From positions 56,314,001 to 56,378,000 of the forward strand of contig JADMNL010000028.1 of NCBI GenBank assembly GCA_016271365.2: a stretch of 64,000 nt of DNA, in the 5' to 3' direction. Below, in pieces: positions 1 to 9,999 of this stretch. The notes below the pieces were generated by a model. It saw only the letters and a list, made by a program, of their open reading frames with translations, did no database searches and was not told the origin of the DNA. Source of the DNA: Neoceratodus forsteri. Taxonomy: Eukaryota > Chordata > Ceratodontiformes > Ceratodontidae. The position numbers and the translations under genes are program-made. How positions within the stretch are numbered: position 1 is the first letter of the stretch; each line of letters begins with the position of its first letter.

Positions 1-130
1 TGTATCCACAACACTCTCTGTGAAAAAATACTTCCTCACATTACCTCTGAGCCATCCCCACTGTATCTTCAAATTGTGCCACCTTGTTCTTACACATCTC
101 TTTTTCTGAAAGATGATACCCTCTTGGACT
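1..130 (-). pseudogene. CR1 LINE, extreme C-terminal fragment (part A)
   Basis: Read on the minus strand this encodes the end of a CR1 reverse transcriptase protein, with a block resembling EEVRKYFFTE, the usual last conserved stretch before the 3' UTR of CR1 elements. It continues the CR1 piece at 1209-1617; the two were split by the material at 131-1208. About 38 bp at 91-130 are repeated at 1210-1246. It is a decayed fragment with no intact frame, and the window edge cuts it. Confidence 0.6.
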
Positions 131-473
131 CTAACCCACTTGTTGAGGGATTATAAATACATCCCAATGTAACATATTTCTTACCACCTAAGAGGAGTCT
201 TAGCAATAACCAATTAGTCTGAGAATTGGGGTAGCTACTCTTATCCAATTCTAGTACTTGCAAATTATCCTTTAAGAAAACCAAATCCCCCCACCCTTTT
301 TACACCCTTTCCTATCAGAACAAATTATTCTATAACCAGATATATGACAAATACTATCAGAAGCAGATTGTTTTAGCCAGGATTCTGACAAAATCAAAAC
401 ATCAGGTCATTTTCCAAAATTATTACCTCCACCTCAGTTTTTTTGATGAAACTTCTTACATTTAAATGCATCC
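131..473 (-). pseudogene. LINE endonuclease N-terminal fragment
   Basis: The minus strand encodes a decayed piece of an apurinic-type LINE endonuclease. There is an NVRS-like start (usually NARS in these proteins), then a block ending WLLLRLLLGGKKYVTLGCIYNPS, equivalent in position to the strand leading to the G-x-IYRPP motif of CR1/L2-type endonucleases. Stops and frameshifts interrupt it. The clade is uncertain. It lies between a CR1 fragment and a DIRS right end and has no recognisable ends of its own. Confidence 0.5.
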
Positions 474-1208
474 TCAGGCCTGAGGGCTCACTCACTAGAG
501 GTACAGTTGCCCTGGCTGCTGCTAGGGACATCCCTGGTTCTAGAGATATGTCATAGCTTCCTGAAACAGTTCACACTTTACAAGTATTACCCTTGACATA
601 CAGGATAGAGTGATGCTCAGTTTGACACAGCTGTGCTTCAGAGCCTATTTCTAAGGTTCTGTTCTCCATGGAGGTTCTGTTTTGGTCGTTATTGTCATAA
701 TATAGCAAGATCATATTGTTGAAGAAAAATTACCACCCAGAATGTTGTTTTTCACTGAGTCTTGGTTATTCTGACCTCCCCCACCTGCCCCTCTGAACCT
801 CTGTTTTGGATGTGGTGGCAGTGCAGTGTTGGTACTTAAGAGGTCCCCACCCTTTTGTTTCACCCTTCTTTTGGGGTGAGTGGGTGTTGTGTTTTCATTT
901 TTGTCTCCTGACTTGAGTCTTTTGATTTGGGGACCAAAAATGTGTTTTTATATTTAGTCCAGTTGGCTAGTGTACGCTTACAGCTTCCACATGGACCTTA
1001 GTGAGCTTAGTCATAAAGATCTGACGGTTTGAGTTTAAACAGCAACAGACAGAGTCTCAACCGAGCTGAGGCTCAGCATTCCATGCCTGGCATGGAAAGT
1101 TAACTTTCATCTCCGGGCAGTTCAAAGGTTGGGACTCACTGCTACTGTCAGAATACAAGAGAGACTCCATTAGAAAAACAACATTACTAAGGTGAGTAAT
1201 TTTTCTTC
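474..1208 (+). mobile_element. DIRS-0: right-end fragment of a family 1 DIRS retrotransposon
   Basis: This holds only the last part of a family 1 DIRS element. It starts in the recombinase C-terminus (474-about 650; the HSTRG box is mutated to HSLEV-like), followed by an ICR at about 695-773 and the right inverted terminal repeat at 1015-1208. That repeat ends in the family signature GGTGAGTAATTTTTCTTC. The left four fifths of the element are absent. CR1 sequence resumes directly after the terminal TTC. Confidence 0.85.
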
Positions 1209-1617
1209 TTGCACATCTTTTCTGAAAGATGCTACCCTCTTGGACTTTGTTGATTGCACTGAGGTACTTAAACATTTCTATCATGTCCCACCTCTCCCTC
1301 CATTCCTCAAGGGTATACATATTAAGCTCCTTTAGTCTCTCCTCATATGGCTTCTCTTGCAGACCCTGCACCATTTTAGTTGCCCTCCTCTGAACTGCCT
1401 CCATCCTGTCTATGTCCTTGCGGAGATGGGGTCTCTAGAACTGGACGCAGTACTCCAGATAGGGTCTTGCCAACTGTCTGTACAGGGGGATAACAACTTC
1501 CTGTTTTCTGCTGGTGATACCTCTCCCTATACATCCCAGTATTCCCCCAGCCCTCCCTACCACCTTCTCGCATTGCTTGCCAACCTTAAGGTCATCTGAT
1601 ATGATTACCCCTAGTTC
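1209..1617 (-). pseudogene. CR1 LINE, RT C-terminal fragment (part B)
   Basis: The minus strand encodes the characteristic CR1 tail: VQRRATKMVQGL, then PYEERLKELNMYTLEE, then RERWDMIEMFKYL. This region follows the RT palm in CR1 proteins. The N-terminal side is cut by the left end of DIRS-1 at 1618; the C-terminal side continues at 1-130 beyond the DIRS-0 insertion. It is a pseudogene and cannot make an active element. Confidence 0.8.
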
Positions 1618-1781
1618 AAACACCATGAAGTCTTGCTATATTATAACAATAGCAGTCAGCCACTGCAGCTGAACTGCCCCGGAGAGGAAGGAGTTAACTC
1701 CAGAAGATCTGGAGTTCTACAGCGCGAGGGCGCTGTGCCTAAAGTTTCATCTGGCAGTTTCAAATGAAACTGTCAGATTCT
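1618..1781 (+). repeat. DIRS-1 left inverted terminal repeat
   Basis: About 164 bp that are, with mismatches, the reverse complement of 7058-7220. It includes the internal palindrome CTCCAGAAGATCTGGAG. Confidence 0.85.
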
Positions 1782-2168
1782 TTACTCCGCTTCACTGAAC
1801 AGTCGCTCGAGATCAGCTCCTTCAGCTTCGGTTCATTCTCGGCTTTAAAGTAGTTTTCGGTTCATTTGAACCGGCAAAGAATCATTATTTTTACCGCATT
1901 TCGGTTCTAAAGCTTCTATCTGCTAACCGTAAGTACAAAAATTCAAGTCTGTGTGGAAAATTAATTATCGGTTCGGTTTTGAACCCATCGCTTGGTTTTT
2001 TGTCTTTTAAAACTGTACTGTGGGTTTTAGAGTGCGGTTCCTGTTCTTATCGGTTCTAAAAACGCGAAATTTTACATTTTTTCAAATACCCGTGACACGG
2101 TTAGGAACCGATAAGGGTGTCTTGCCTGGCACTGCCATCAAAGGGCAAGTTTTTGTTAGGCTGGCATT

Positions 2169-3770
2169 ATGTCTGAGAAACCCAAAAGAAAACGGCCTAC
2201 TGGTTTTCAACACTGTGATGTCTGTGGGGACGCTTTGCCAAGGCTGACCCACACACCACTTGTGTCTATTGTCTGGGTTGACCACCTCCTGTCAGACTGC
2301 CAGGTGTGTAAAATTTCCTGCAGCCACCCTGGAGAAGAGATTGGCCGGCTCAGGAGCGAGAGTCAGAGTCCGCTGACCCGGGATGGCCAGCCCGGTTCAG
2401 TACCCACTGGACCAGAGGAGTGCCCTCTGACCAGGGCGCAGACTCCCTCAAGTAAAAGGAAGACTGTTCTGAGGAACCAGTCCCAAGTAAAAAAGACAAA
2501 GAAATCAGGAGGTTTGAGTCCAGAATTGTGTCTCCAACTGCTGCAGAGATAGCTAAAGCCATTCAGATTGTCCAGTCACTGTCTCAGGGATCTCGTAGAA
2601 CCACCAACAGTTGGTAAAAGGTTGGTTCGTTCAGTCCCAGTGGTTCAGGATTTTGAAGTTGAGGATTTTATGAACCACAGGAGGGAGGAGAATTTGATCA
2701 ATATTGTGTGGCTGGGAGGGTCTGGACATGCCCATCGAGACCGGGCATTTCTCCAGACAGACCTTAGAATCTCCTCTATTCTGTCTGGAGTCCCCTTCTT
2801 TCTTTATTTTTTACAAAGGTTGGAAACCTCCAGCTTTCTTTAGAGGAGGCTGTGGATGAGCAAGAGGAGCCTGATTATGTGGAAATGATGGATATTCCAG
2901 AGTCTAGAGGTTGTCTATTCCTTGCATAAGTCATTTAGAAGCAAACAACAAAGATTTTAAAAATCCTCATTCTGTCCCTCCTGTAGATAAAAAATGGACA
3001 GAAGGTATACTTTGTCAGGCTCGGATACAGACTTCCTTATTGAGCAGTGTAGTCATGTAGGTGTGGTACAAGCTGCAGCCTGTGACAAGGCTAATATTCC
3101 TCTGGCCTCACATCCTCCTGATAAGGATTCTAGGAAGATTGATGCCATGGTGAAGAAACAGTATGTGGCAGCTTCTTTGGGACTCAGGCAGGCAAATTAT
3201 ATGGCTTATGTGGCTAGATATCAGAAATCTAGGTGGGACACAGTATTACAGTTAGTCAAGAGGCCCATGGCCAGCTGGCTAGTGAGTTGGAACAGGTGGC
3301 TGCTGATGGCATTGGAAGCCTCAAAGTTCAATTTCATACTGCTGTTGATGTTAATGATGTTTCCTCTAGGGTCATGGCCACTTCTGTAGCTTCCGTAGGT
3401 TGGCATGGCTCAGATGCACTAATCTGTCCCAAGATACTCAGTCAAAGGCTATGGATTTTCCTGTAGTGGGAAATTCTCTGTTTGGGAGCAAACAGAAAAT
3501 TATATGAAAAGATGGATGAATACAGAACTACACAAAAGTGCCCAGGCTAAGGAGAAGCATGCCATGCCACAAAGGCATGCTCCAGAGGCAGAGCCCTTTT
3601 CCAGGCCTTTTTACCAATTTCTAGCCTCCTCTGCTGTCTCGCAGAGGGGTTTCTTCAGAGGCAGGGGTAGACGTGGCGCTAGTAGACCGTTTCCTCCCTC
3701 AAGCCTAAGGCTGTTAAGCTACAGGCACCCTGATGGGGTGCCCAGGCCGATTCTCCTGTACCAGTGGGGG
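2169..3770 (+). pseudogene. gag: DIRS-1 gag, decayed
   Basis: The reading starts MSEKPKRK, as in the other family 1 copies, followed by a damaged cysteine cluster (CDVCGDAL, then DHLLSDCQVC). After several frame changes a conserved capsid-like block begins at 2994 with DRRYTLSGSDTDF, CSHVGVVQAAACDKAN and the SHPPDKDSRKIDAM box. The C-terminal part (3504-3770) has an RGFFRGRGRR-type basic tail likely to bind nucleic acid. Gag of DIRS elements packages the RNA template. At least three frameshifts separate these parts, so no functional protein is expected. Confidence 0.75.
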
Positions 3771-5575
3771 CAGGTTACTTATTTCAGCTAGACTGGCTGT
3801 CCCTAACTGACAGATGGGTTCTGGAGGTATAGGCCAGGTCTGTCTCAGCTTCAAATATTTTCCAAAGATGAGAGCCAGGCATTTCCTACCTGTAAGTCCT
3901 TCAGAAGCCCTTTGCTTAGAGCAGAGGTTTCTTCTCTTCTGGTCTGCAAAGCAGTGGAAAGGGGTTCCTTCCTTGCCATCAGGGCAAGGGCTTTATTCAA
4001 AGATACTTTCACCCCAAAAGACAGGAGAATGGCGGCTCATTCTGGATTTAAGATACTTGAACAAGCATCTGTTGAACCAAAGTTCAATATCGTTAACCTT
4101 GGCAATGATATTGCCTTTCCTAAGGCCAGGGACTGGCTAGCTTCCCTGGACCTCAAGGATGCCTATTTTCATGTTCTGATCAGGCCTTCCCCACTGAAAA
4201 GTACCTCAGGTCTGAACTGCCCTCAGGCCACTACAGTTTAGGCAATGCCCTTCGGCCTTACCTCTGCGCCATGGTATTCACAAAATGTCTCGCTGTAGTA
4301 GTGGCTCATTTAAGCAGAAGGTTGTTGGTTTCCTACCTGACGACTGGCTCATTGTGGGTCAGTCTCCAGGTCAGGTGAAACCTCACTTACAAGTCACCCA
4401 GCAGCTTCTCACTTTCTGGGATTTCTGCTAAACTTACCAAAGTCAGTTCTGGGAACCAGTTCAGCCCCTAACTTTCATAGGCGATGAATTGAACACAAGG
4501 TTAGCCAGGCCTTTCTTCCCTCGGAAAGGTGGACAGACTCACGCCCTGGCATCCTCCTTTACCCTGCGGTCTCTCGACCAGCTAGGCATTTCCTGCAACT
4601 CCTCGACACTGGCTGCTTCCACAGCTGTTGTGCAGGGAGCAAGATTCCAGATGAGGGACATTCAGTTCCATTTGAGGGCCTATTGTCTCAGAGGAAAGGA
4701 CCCTTACCAAATTGGTCCCAGTTATTCAATCCCTGATCCTGGCCCTACACTGTGGTGGCAGGATCAAAGCAATCTGAAACAAGGGGTTCCTTCATTCTAT
4801 TTCTCCTCCTCACCTCACCACGGATGCCTCCCGTTAGGGTGGGGCTCACCTGCTACCTTACCACTCAGGGAGTGTGGTCTCTCTCAGGAATCTCTGCTCC
4901 ACATCAATCTTCTGGAACTCAGAGCTGTCTTTTTAGCTCTTCGGATCTTTCAGATTCTGTCCAGAACAAAGTGGTTCAAGTCAGGACAGACAATACCACC
5001 ACAATGTGGTACATCAATCAAGCAAGTACTCGGTCTTCAGCCTTGTGCACCGAAGCAATGAAGTTGTGGTTTCTGGCTTATTCCCTGAACACTCTCCTGA
5101 TAGCGGTTCATCTCCAGGAAGGACAATGTGCTGGCGTACTTTCAGCAGAATTTCTCAGGGCCATCACGCATGGGCTCTGAATCCACAAGTACTGGGGTCC
5201 GTCTTTCGCCAGTTGGGGCACCCCTCAGATAGATCTTTTCGCTGCCCCAGACAATCACCAACTTCCTTGCTGCAGGCCTCCAGTACTGGCTCAGTCCCTC
5301 TGGATGCCTTTCTGTTGGATTGGAAGGAAGTTCGTATGCTTTCCCCCTCTTCTCCTTTTCAGGGTACTAGTGAAAATCAGATCTCAACCTTGCAGAGTGA
5401 TTCTGATTGCTCCCAGATTGGGCCAGACAGCCCTGGTACCCTCTGCTCCCTCCGGCAGTTCACCCTGCTCCTGAGCCTGCCCAGAGTTCACGACTTACTG
5501 GCCTGTGCACAGGGGAGAGTGTGGTATCGGACCTCAAGTCCTCCACCTCATGGCTTGGCCTTGAGGAGCTAGAAT
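3771..5575 (+). pseudogene. DIRS-1 reverse transcriptase/RNase H, decayed
   Basis: Pieces of the DIRS RT/RNase H frame can be followed in order: GEWRLILDLRYLNKHLL, SLDLKDAYFHVLI (first catalytic aspartate), a damaged equivalent of the YLDD box near 4340 (reading through a deletion as LPDDWL), then RNase H pieces around TDNTTTMWYIN at 4987-5020 and the loop that should hold VLADALSR, here damaged. Several single-base indels split it into short frames. It resembles the intact DIRS-2 protein along its length, which makes the assignment secure. Confidence 0.8.
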
Positions 5576-6574
5576 TTGCTTGATTTACACCTTTCTCAAG
5601 GTGTTATGGATATTTTAAAGGCTTCAAGGAAGCCTTCCACTAGGGCCACTTATAATTCTAAGTGGAAGAGGTTTTCCATCTGGTGTTCTGAGAGGCAGAT
5701 TACCCCAGAATCTGCTGATCTTCCCATTCTTTTGGACTATTTGGTCCATCTGAATTCCTTAGGCCTTAGACCAGCTACCCTGAAGGTTCATCTGGCAGCT
5801 GTCTCTGCTTTTGTGTCAGCAGGAAGCCTGCCTCCTTTCTTCTCACCCTGTGTTCTCCAAGTTTTTAAAGGGTTATTTCACACTAACTCCTTTCGGGAAC
5901 CAGCTCCCGCCTGGGACCTGAACAATATTTGCATTGCTCAGTTAATGCAACCTCTTTTGAGCCTCTGTCTTCAGCAGAACTCAAGTATTTAACTTGGAAA
6001 CCGTTTTCTAGTAGCTATCACCTCTGCCAGACGATAAGTGAGTTATAGGTCCCTGTCAGTGGAAGAAGATTTTATCTCTTCCACAGAGATAAGGTAGTCC
6101 TTAGGACTAATAGAAAGTTTTTGCCTAAGGTGGTTTCTGATTTCCACCTGAATCAATCTATCTCCCTCCCAGTATTTTTTCACTGAGCATTCTTCCTCAG
6201 GTGAGAGGAGACTGCACAGCTTGGATGTCAAAGGGCATTAAGTTACTATCTAGAGCGCATAGTTCAATCCTCCAACTGTTTCTTACCTATGGCGAGGTTG
6301 GCAAAGGAAACTGCCAATAAGAGAACAATTGCAAGGTGGATTGTCTCTTGTATCCAATTTTGTTATCAGGAAACTGGGTAGAGTACCCCCGTGGATTGAG
6401 GGCCCACTCCACCAGGTATAGCTGCATCTCTAGCGGCTGCTAGAGACATTCCTATTCTGGAGATTTGTCAAGCTGCTACCTGGAAGACAGTTCACACCTT
6501 ACCAAGCATTCCTCGATATCCAGTCCAGAGAGATGCTCTGGTTTCAGACAGCTGTGCTTAGTTATTTCCAAGTA
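5560..6574 (+). pseudogene. DIRS-1 tyrosine recombinase, decayed
   Basis: The N-terminal core-binding part is readable at 5576-5992 (LHLSQGVMDILKASRKPST, then SKWKRFSIWCS). After a frameshift the catalytic part follows with many lesions. At 6029-6036 the sequence after SAR reads CGA, the arginine codon at the position where DIRS-2, DIRS-4 and DIRS-5 have cysteine. The HSTRG and TKHYSLD boxes near 6405 and 6500 are damaged (the latter reads TKHSSI-like). No functional recombinase is possible. Confidence 0.8.
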
Positions 6575-6611
6575 GGTTCTGACCCTCCTCCATGGAGGTA
6601 CTGCTGTGTAA

Positions 6612-6712
6612 TCTGTTATTGTTATAATATAGCAAGACTTCATGGTGTTTGAAGAAAAATTACTCACCTTAGTAATTGCTTTTCTCTCATGGAGTCTTGC
6701 TATATTATAACC
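6612..6712 (+). repeat. DIRS-1 internal complementary region (ICR)
   Basis: The first half is the reverse complement of the element's left end; the second half is the reverse complement of its right end. Together they spell the junction of the two ends, the DIRS hallmark used in completing the circular DNA. Confidence 0.85.
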
Positions 6713-7057
6713 ACCTCCTCCTGTCCCTCTCAGAACTCCTACTTGGGTAGAGGTGGCAAATTGGTGCAAGCACTGTGTCATGCCATTTTATTTTCCCTAA
6801 CCCTGTTTTCCTTTGGGTTAGGGATCTAGATTGTTCTTTAGGTTGTTTTTTTATTGCCCCTTCTTGACTCTGAGTCTTGGGGGGAGGGGGTTCATATGTG
6901 CTTGTCGGTGGAAATGAACCATAATACCATCAATCTTTGTTATTATGGTTCTGGGTGTTTCTTTGTTGTTTATATTGTGTTATTACTACTAGTAGGTAGC
7001 CATAGGCTAGTGTAGTTTTTCCACACAGACTTTTTCCGTCCTTGATGTTGGCTTCAG

Positions 7058-7249
7058 AAGATCTGACAGTTTCATTTGAAAACTGCCAGATAGAGCTTTG
7101 GGCACAGCGCCTCGCTGTAGAACTCCAGATCTTCTGGAGTTGACTCTTCCTCTCCGCAGTTCAGCTTTGGTGGCTGACTGCTATTGTTATAATATAGTAA
7201 GATTCCATGAGAAGAAAAGCAATTACTAAGGTGAGTAATTTTTTTCTTC
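7058..7249 (+). repeat. DIRS-1 right inverted terminal repeat
   Basis: Reverse complement of the left repeat, plus a roughly 40-nt extension (from GAGAAG to the terminal TTCTTC) that has no partner in the left repeat and is matched only by the ICR. Confidence 0.85.
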
Positions 7250-7469
7250 TTTCCATTTTATGTTTGTTTGCACGCGATGTGCGTTGTACATCATCCGAGA
7301 TTGAGGCATGTCACCTCCTCCACCAGTGTGTTGGCAGGCGGCCCCTGTGTAAGTCACGCATGCTGGAGCTGTCTCATGACAAGCTCCAAATGCAGTGGCA
7401 CAGATTGAAAGGGGAGTTTTGCTTCAGTGAGCAGTGATTAAGATAGCGCCTGCTCATGCGCAGCTTCCC

Positions 7470-7471
<2 letters not shown>

Positions 7472-7519
<48 letters not shown>
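7472..7519 (+). repeat. (CA)n microsatellite
   Basis: About 24 uninterrupted CA units. R copy 2 has only a short CA run at the matching place (from 53158). Confidence 0.95.
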
Positions 7520-7521
<2 letters not shown>

Positions 7522-7559
7522 AATGCTAATCACGCACACACGATAGCCGACTAGGGGTG

Positions 7560-7860
7560 CCTAACTTCCGCCGGCTTGTAGCTGTGCTCCCCTCAAAGCC
7601 TTCCATATGCCACGCTGGGTGCCCACCCAGCTGGCAACTCATAGGACAGTCAAACCTAATCCCCGCCGGCTCCACTGTCCTCACCCCTGAGTATTGGGTG
7701 CCACGCTGGAGCCATCCCAGCGTGGTAACTGATCATAGGGCCGGGGTGCCCAATCCCCGCCAGCGCCCACGGTCCCCCAGTTGCCTCTTCTGCCATGCTG
7801 AGTCCACCCCAGCGTGGCAACGCCCCACGTCAGTTTTTATTTTAACCTGCAAAATAAAAC
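7560..7860. repeat. Short-hairpin cluster of repeat R copy 1
   Basis: Units of about 92-100 bp each hold two hairpin types. One is CCACGCTGG-loop-CCAGCGTGG, best seen at 7701-7725 with perfect 9-bp arms, and also at 7609-7635 and 7792-7819. The other is built on GGGGTGCCCAATCCCC with flanking GCCG/CGGC. Copies 2 and 3 carry the same two types. Confidence 0.75.
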
Positions 7861-8099
7861 GGTCCCACGGCGCTTCTCCCAGCCCCCTCCCACAACCTCA
7901 CACCCACCCACTGGCGCACCCTGCCTCCCCACACCCTCTTCCCACTCCCATACTTACCTTCCAGATCTCGCGCCGACGATCTTCGTGGACCGGGAACACG
8001 CCTGCACTCTTCAAAGGAGACCACTAACTGAGGAAATGCCGTAAGCTGTATAATGGGCTAGATAGGGGTTTTCAACTTATTGCATATCTTAGGTATTTT

Positions 8100-8290
8100 G
8101 ATCGGTAATTGTTCAGCATGGTGCTTTGGGATTCTTTCCATGAACGATCAACACGTCATGGCGTTGATTCTGTACCACGGCTGATTTCCGCAGTCACTGC
8201 GAAATCACTCCTTCAGGCCTGAATACCATGACAGTGACATCATTCATGAGAAGGGTCCCAAAATCCCATGTTGAAAAATTTGGTGCAAAA
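8100..8290. repeat. Palindrome P1 of repeat R copy 1
   Basis: The arms run from CATGAACGATC / GTCATGGCGTTGATTC inward to GATTTCCGCAGTCACTGCGAAATC, then back out to CATGACAGTGACATCATTCATG. The corresponding palindromes in copies 2 and 3 lie at about 53820-53975 and 56970-57140; copy 3 has the cleanest arms. Confidence 0.7.
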
Positions 8291-9445
8291 ATTCTAAAAA
8301 TTACTGTTTTGAGTGTAAGCAGTGCAGTTCCTCACGCGACGCCGTAAGTTCTGGGACACTCAATATTACTCAGATTAACATTGCTATTTTACCACACCTT
8401 CTTCTTATGAGTAGTACAGCTGTCATTTTTCACATATCTCACCCAAAAGACAAGCTTCCATTACAGAAGACAATGGCACAGTCGGTGCAAATCAATGGCT
8501 GGACAATAAGAAAATCACAGTGACACTGTTCATTAGCAAAGGTCTTAAATGGCTATGTTGAAAATTTGGTGAAAAATTTTTTAAAATGACTGTTTTGACG
8601 AGCGCATGCTCGCTCCTATACATGCTCGTGAAGTTTAATTTAATATTTTCACTCCAGATTTTCAACATTGCCATTTTATTACACTTCCTTATAAACAGTA
8701 CTGCTGCCATTTTTCATATGTCGCTCAAAATGTAAGCTGCGATGGCGCACAATGGTGCTGTTGGTGCGCCGGTAAGCAATGTTTAGGCAGATTAAGAAAA
8801 ATCATAGTTACACTGTTCATGAGCAGAGGTCTTAAAATGGCTATGTTGAAAATTTGGTGACAAAAGTCCAGAAATGACTGTGTTATTTAGTGAACATTGC
8901 GCAGTTTTCACGCACCTCCTAATTTCATGACTTTTGTAATATTTTCAGTCCAGATATTTCACCAGTGGCATTTTTCCACACTTTCTTATGAACAGTACAG
9001 CTGTCATTTTTCACAACATGGCTGAAGCGTGTGTTCACACTTTCAGCGCAGAGATGTGCGGTCGCTGTGGGAAATCATTGTTCGGATGGATAAAGAAAAT
9101 CACAGTGACACTGTTCATGATCGGAGGCACCAAAATGCCTGAGTTGACAATCTGCTGTAAAAAATCCCCAACCTAATTATATTACGGATGTGCTTTGCAC
9201 AGTTTCTATGTATGCTCGTGACTTCACCATTTTTTTTAAATATTTTTACTGCAGATTTGTAACATTGCCATTTTTTACACCTCCCCATGAACAGTACAGC
9301 TGTCATTTTTTACATCCTGTTCTGAATGTTTTTGCACCTGTGGTGCTAAATGCCGTAGTCGCTGTGCATAAGCAGCTTGCGGCTAACAAACTGATATTCC
9401 CCCTGTTCATGAGGTGGGGTCACAAAAAAACATGTTAAAAATTTA
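8290..9445. repeat. Alternating palindromes (period about 290 bp), R copy 1
   Basis: Two palindromes alternate and share ATGAACAG/CTGTTCAT boundaries. Type A is centred on ACGAGCGTGCGT-loop-ACGCATGCTCGT and contains GTTGAAAATTTGG on one side and its complement CCAGATTTTCAAC on the other. Type B contains CAGCTGTCATTTTTCAC and a complementary AAAATCACAGTGACACTG arm. The GCTGTCATTTTTCAC landmark recurs near 8418, 8703, 9000 and 9298. Confidence 0.75.
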
Positions 9446-9479
9446 GAGTGAAAATACCAACGAATGCCTGAGGTATTAG

Positions 9480-9840
9480 GGTTTCCAACCGTAATGCCCA
9501 ACCCTGTAGAGAATGACAGGCATCGTGGGTGTGACCTGGGATTCTTGCCTGTAATGCTCATACCACTCCACACCCTGCAGCCAGTGAGAGGCATCGAGGT
9601 ATGCCTTGGACTCTTCGGCCCCAAAGTTCACCCCGTTCTCCTATATTGCACCCATCTCACCATATTTCCTAATGAAATGGGGTGCGCAAAAGGGCCAAAG
9701 ACCCCAAGGAACACCGTGACACTTGTCAGTGTCTGCAGGGTGTGGTGGGGTGTGGTGAAATGGCATGGCTGTTATGCCTGACGACCCAAACGCACACCCC
9801 AATGCCTGTCACTCTTTGCAGGGTGGTGGTGGGGTTGGCT
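9480..9840. repeat. Terminal palindrome of repeat R copy 1 (empty SINE site)
   Basis: Left arm pieces ATGACAGGCAT, CCACACCCTGCAG and CTCTTCGGCCCCAAAG match right arm pieces GGGCCAAAGACCCC, CTGCAGGGTGTGG and ATGCCTGTCA in reverse complement. The centre near 9640-9670 contains CTCCTATAT once. The same place in copy 2 holds a SINE flanked by that 9-mer on both sides. Confidence 0.75.
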
Positions 9841-9939
9841 TCAGTTCAGTACTTCACTGCCATTCGTATTAAGCAGCTCTGTAACTTCTACACTACCACT
9901 GTCAATGCCAGCAAGCAAACATTTGGCACTGACAAATGC

Positions 9940-9940
<1 letters not shown>

Positions 9941-9980
<40 letters not shown>
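9941..9980 (+). repeat. (TTG)n microsatellite
   Basis: About 13 TTG units starting right after ACAAATGC. Copy 2 of R lacks the expansion at the matching place (55577-55585). Confidence 0.95.
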
Positions 9981-9999
9981 ACTATCCTCATTGTGTAAT

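Larger units (their letters stand above)
1618..7249 (+). mobile_element. DIRS-1: full-length but decayed family 1 DIRS retrotransposon
   Basis: This is a complete DIRS architecture of about 5.6 kb: left inverted terminal repeat, gag, RT/RNase H, tyrosine recombinase, ICR and right inverted terminal repeat. The left end begins AAACACCATGAAG and the right end closes with TTTTTTCTTC; a TTC can be assigned to either end. All three coding regions carry many stops and frameshifts, so this is an old dead copy. Unlike the other family 1 copies, its terminal repeats contain a GAAGATCTGGAGTT block and an AGCGCCTCGCTG block, so it may be a separate subfamily. Repeat R copy 1 begins directly at its right end. 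Confidence 0.9.
7250..9990. repeat. Repeat R, copy 1: a chain of long imperfect hairpins
   Basis: This noncoding block is shared with 52922-55610 and, in part, with 56150-57478 plus 63834-64000. In order it holds a GC-rich cluster of short hairpins, a palindrome of about 150 bp, a run of alternating palindromes with a repeat period near 290 bp, and a final palindrome of about 350 bp. No convincing protein is encoded, only short frames forced open by composition. I do not recognise the family. It could be a non-autonomous foldback-type transposon or an old palindromic satellite. Confidence 0.8.

Noticed and set aside
7557..8027. A 156-codon proline-rich frame in repeat R.
   Set aside because: It follows from GC-rich hairpin repeats; the corresponding frames in copies 2 and 3 are different and shifted.
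8290..9445. CRISPR-like array (regular repeats).
   Set aside because: The repeats are about 290 bp, palindromic and diverged, in a vertebrate-type genome; there are no short identical repeats with unique spacers.
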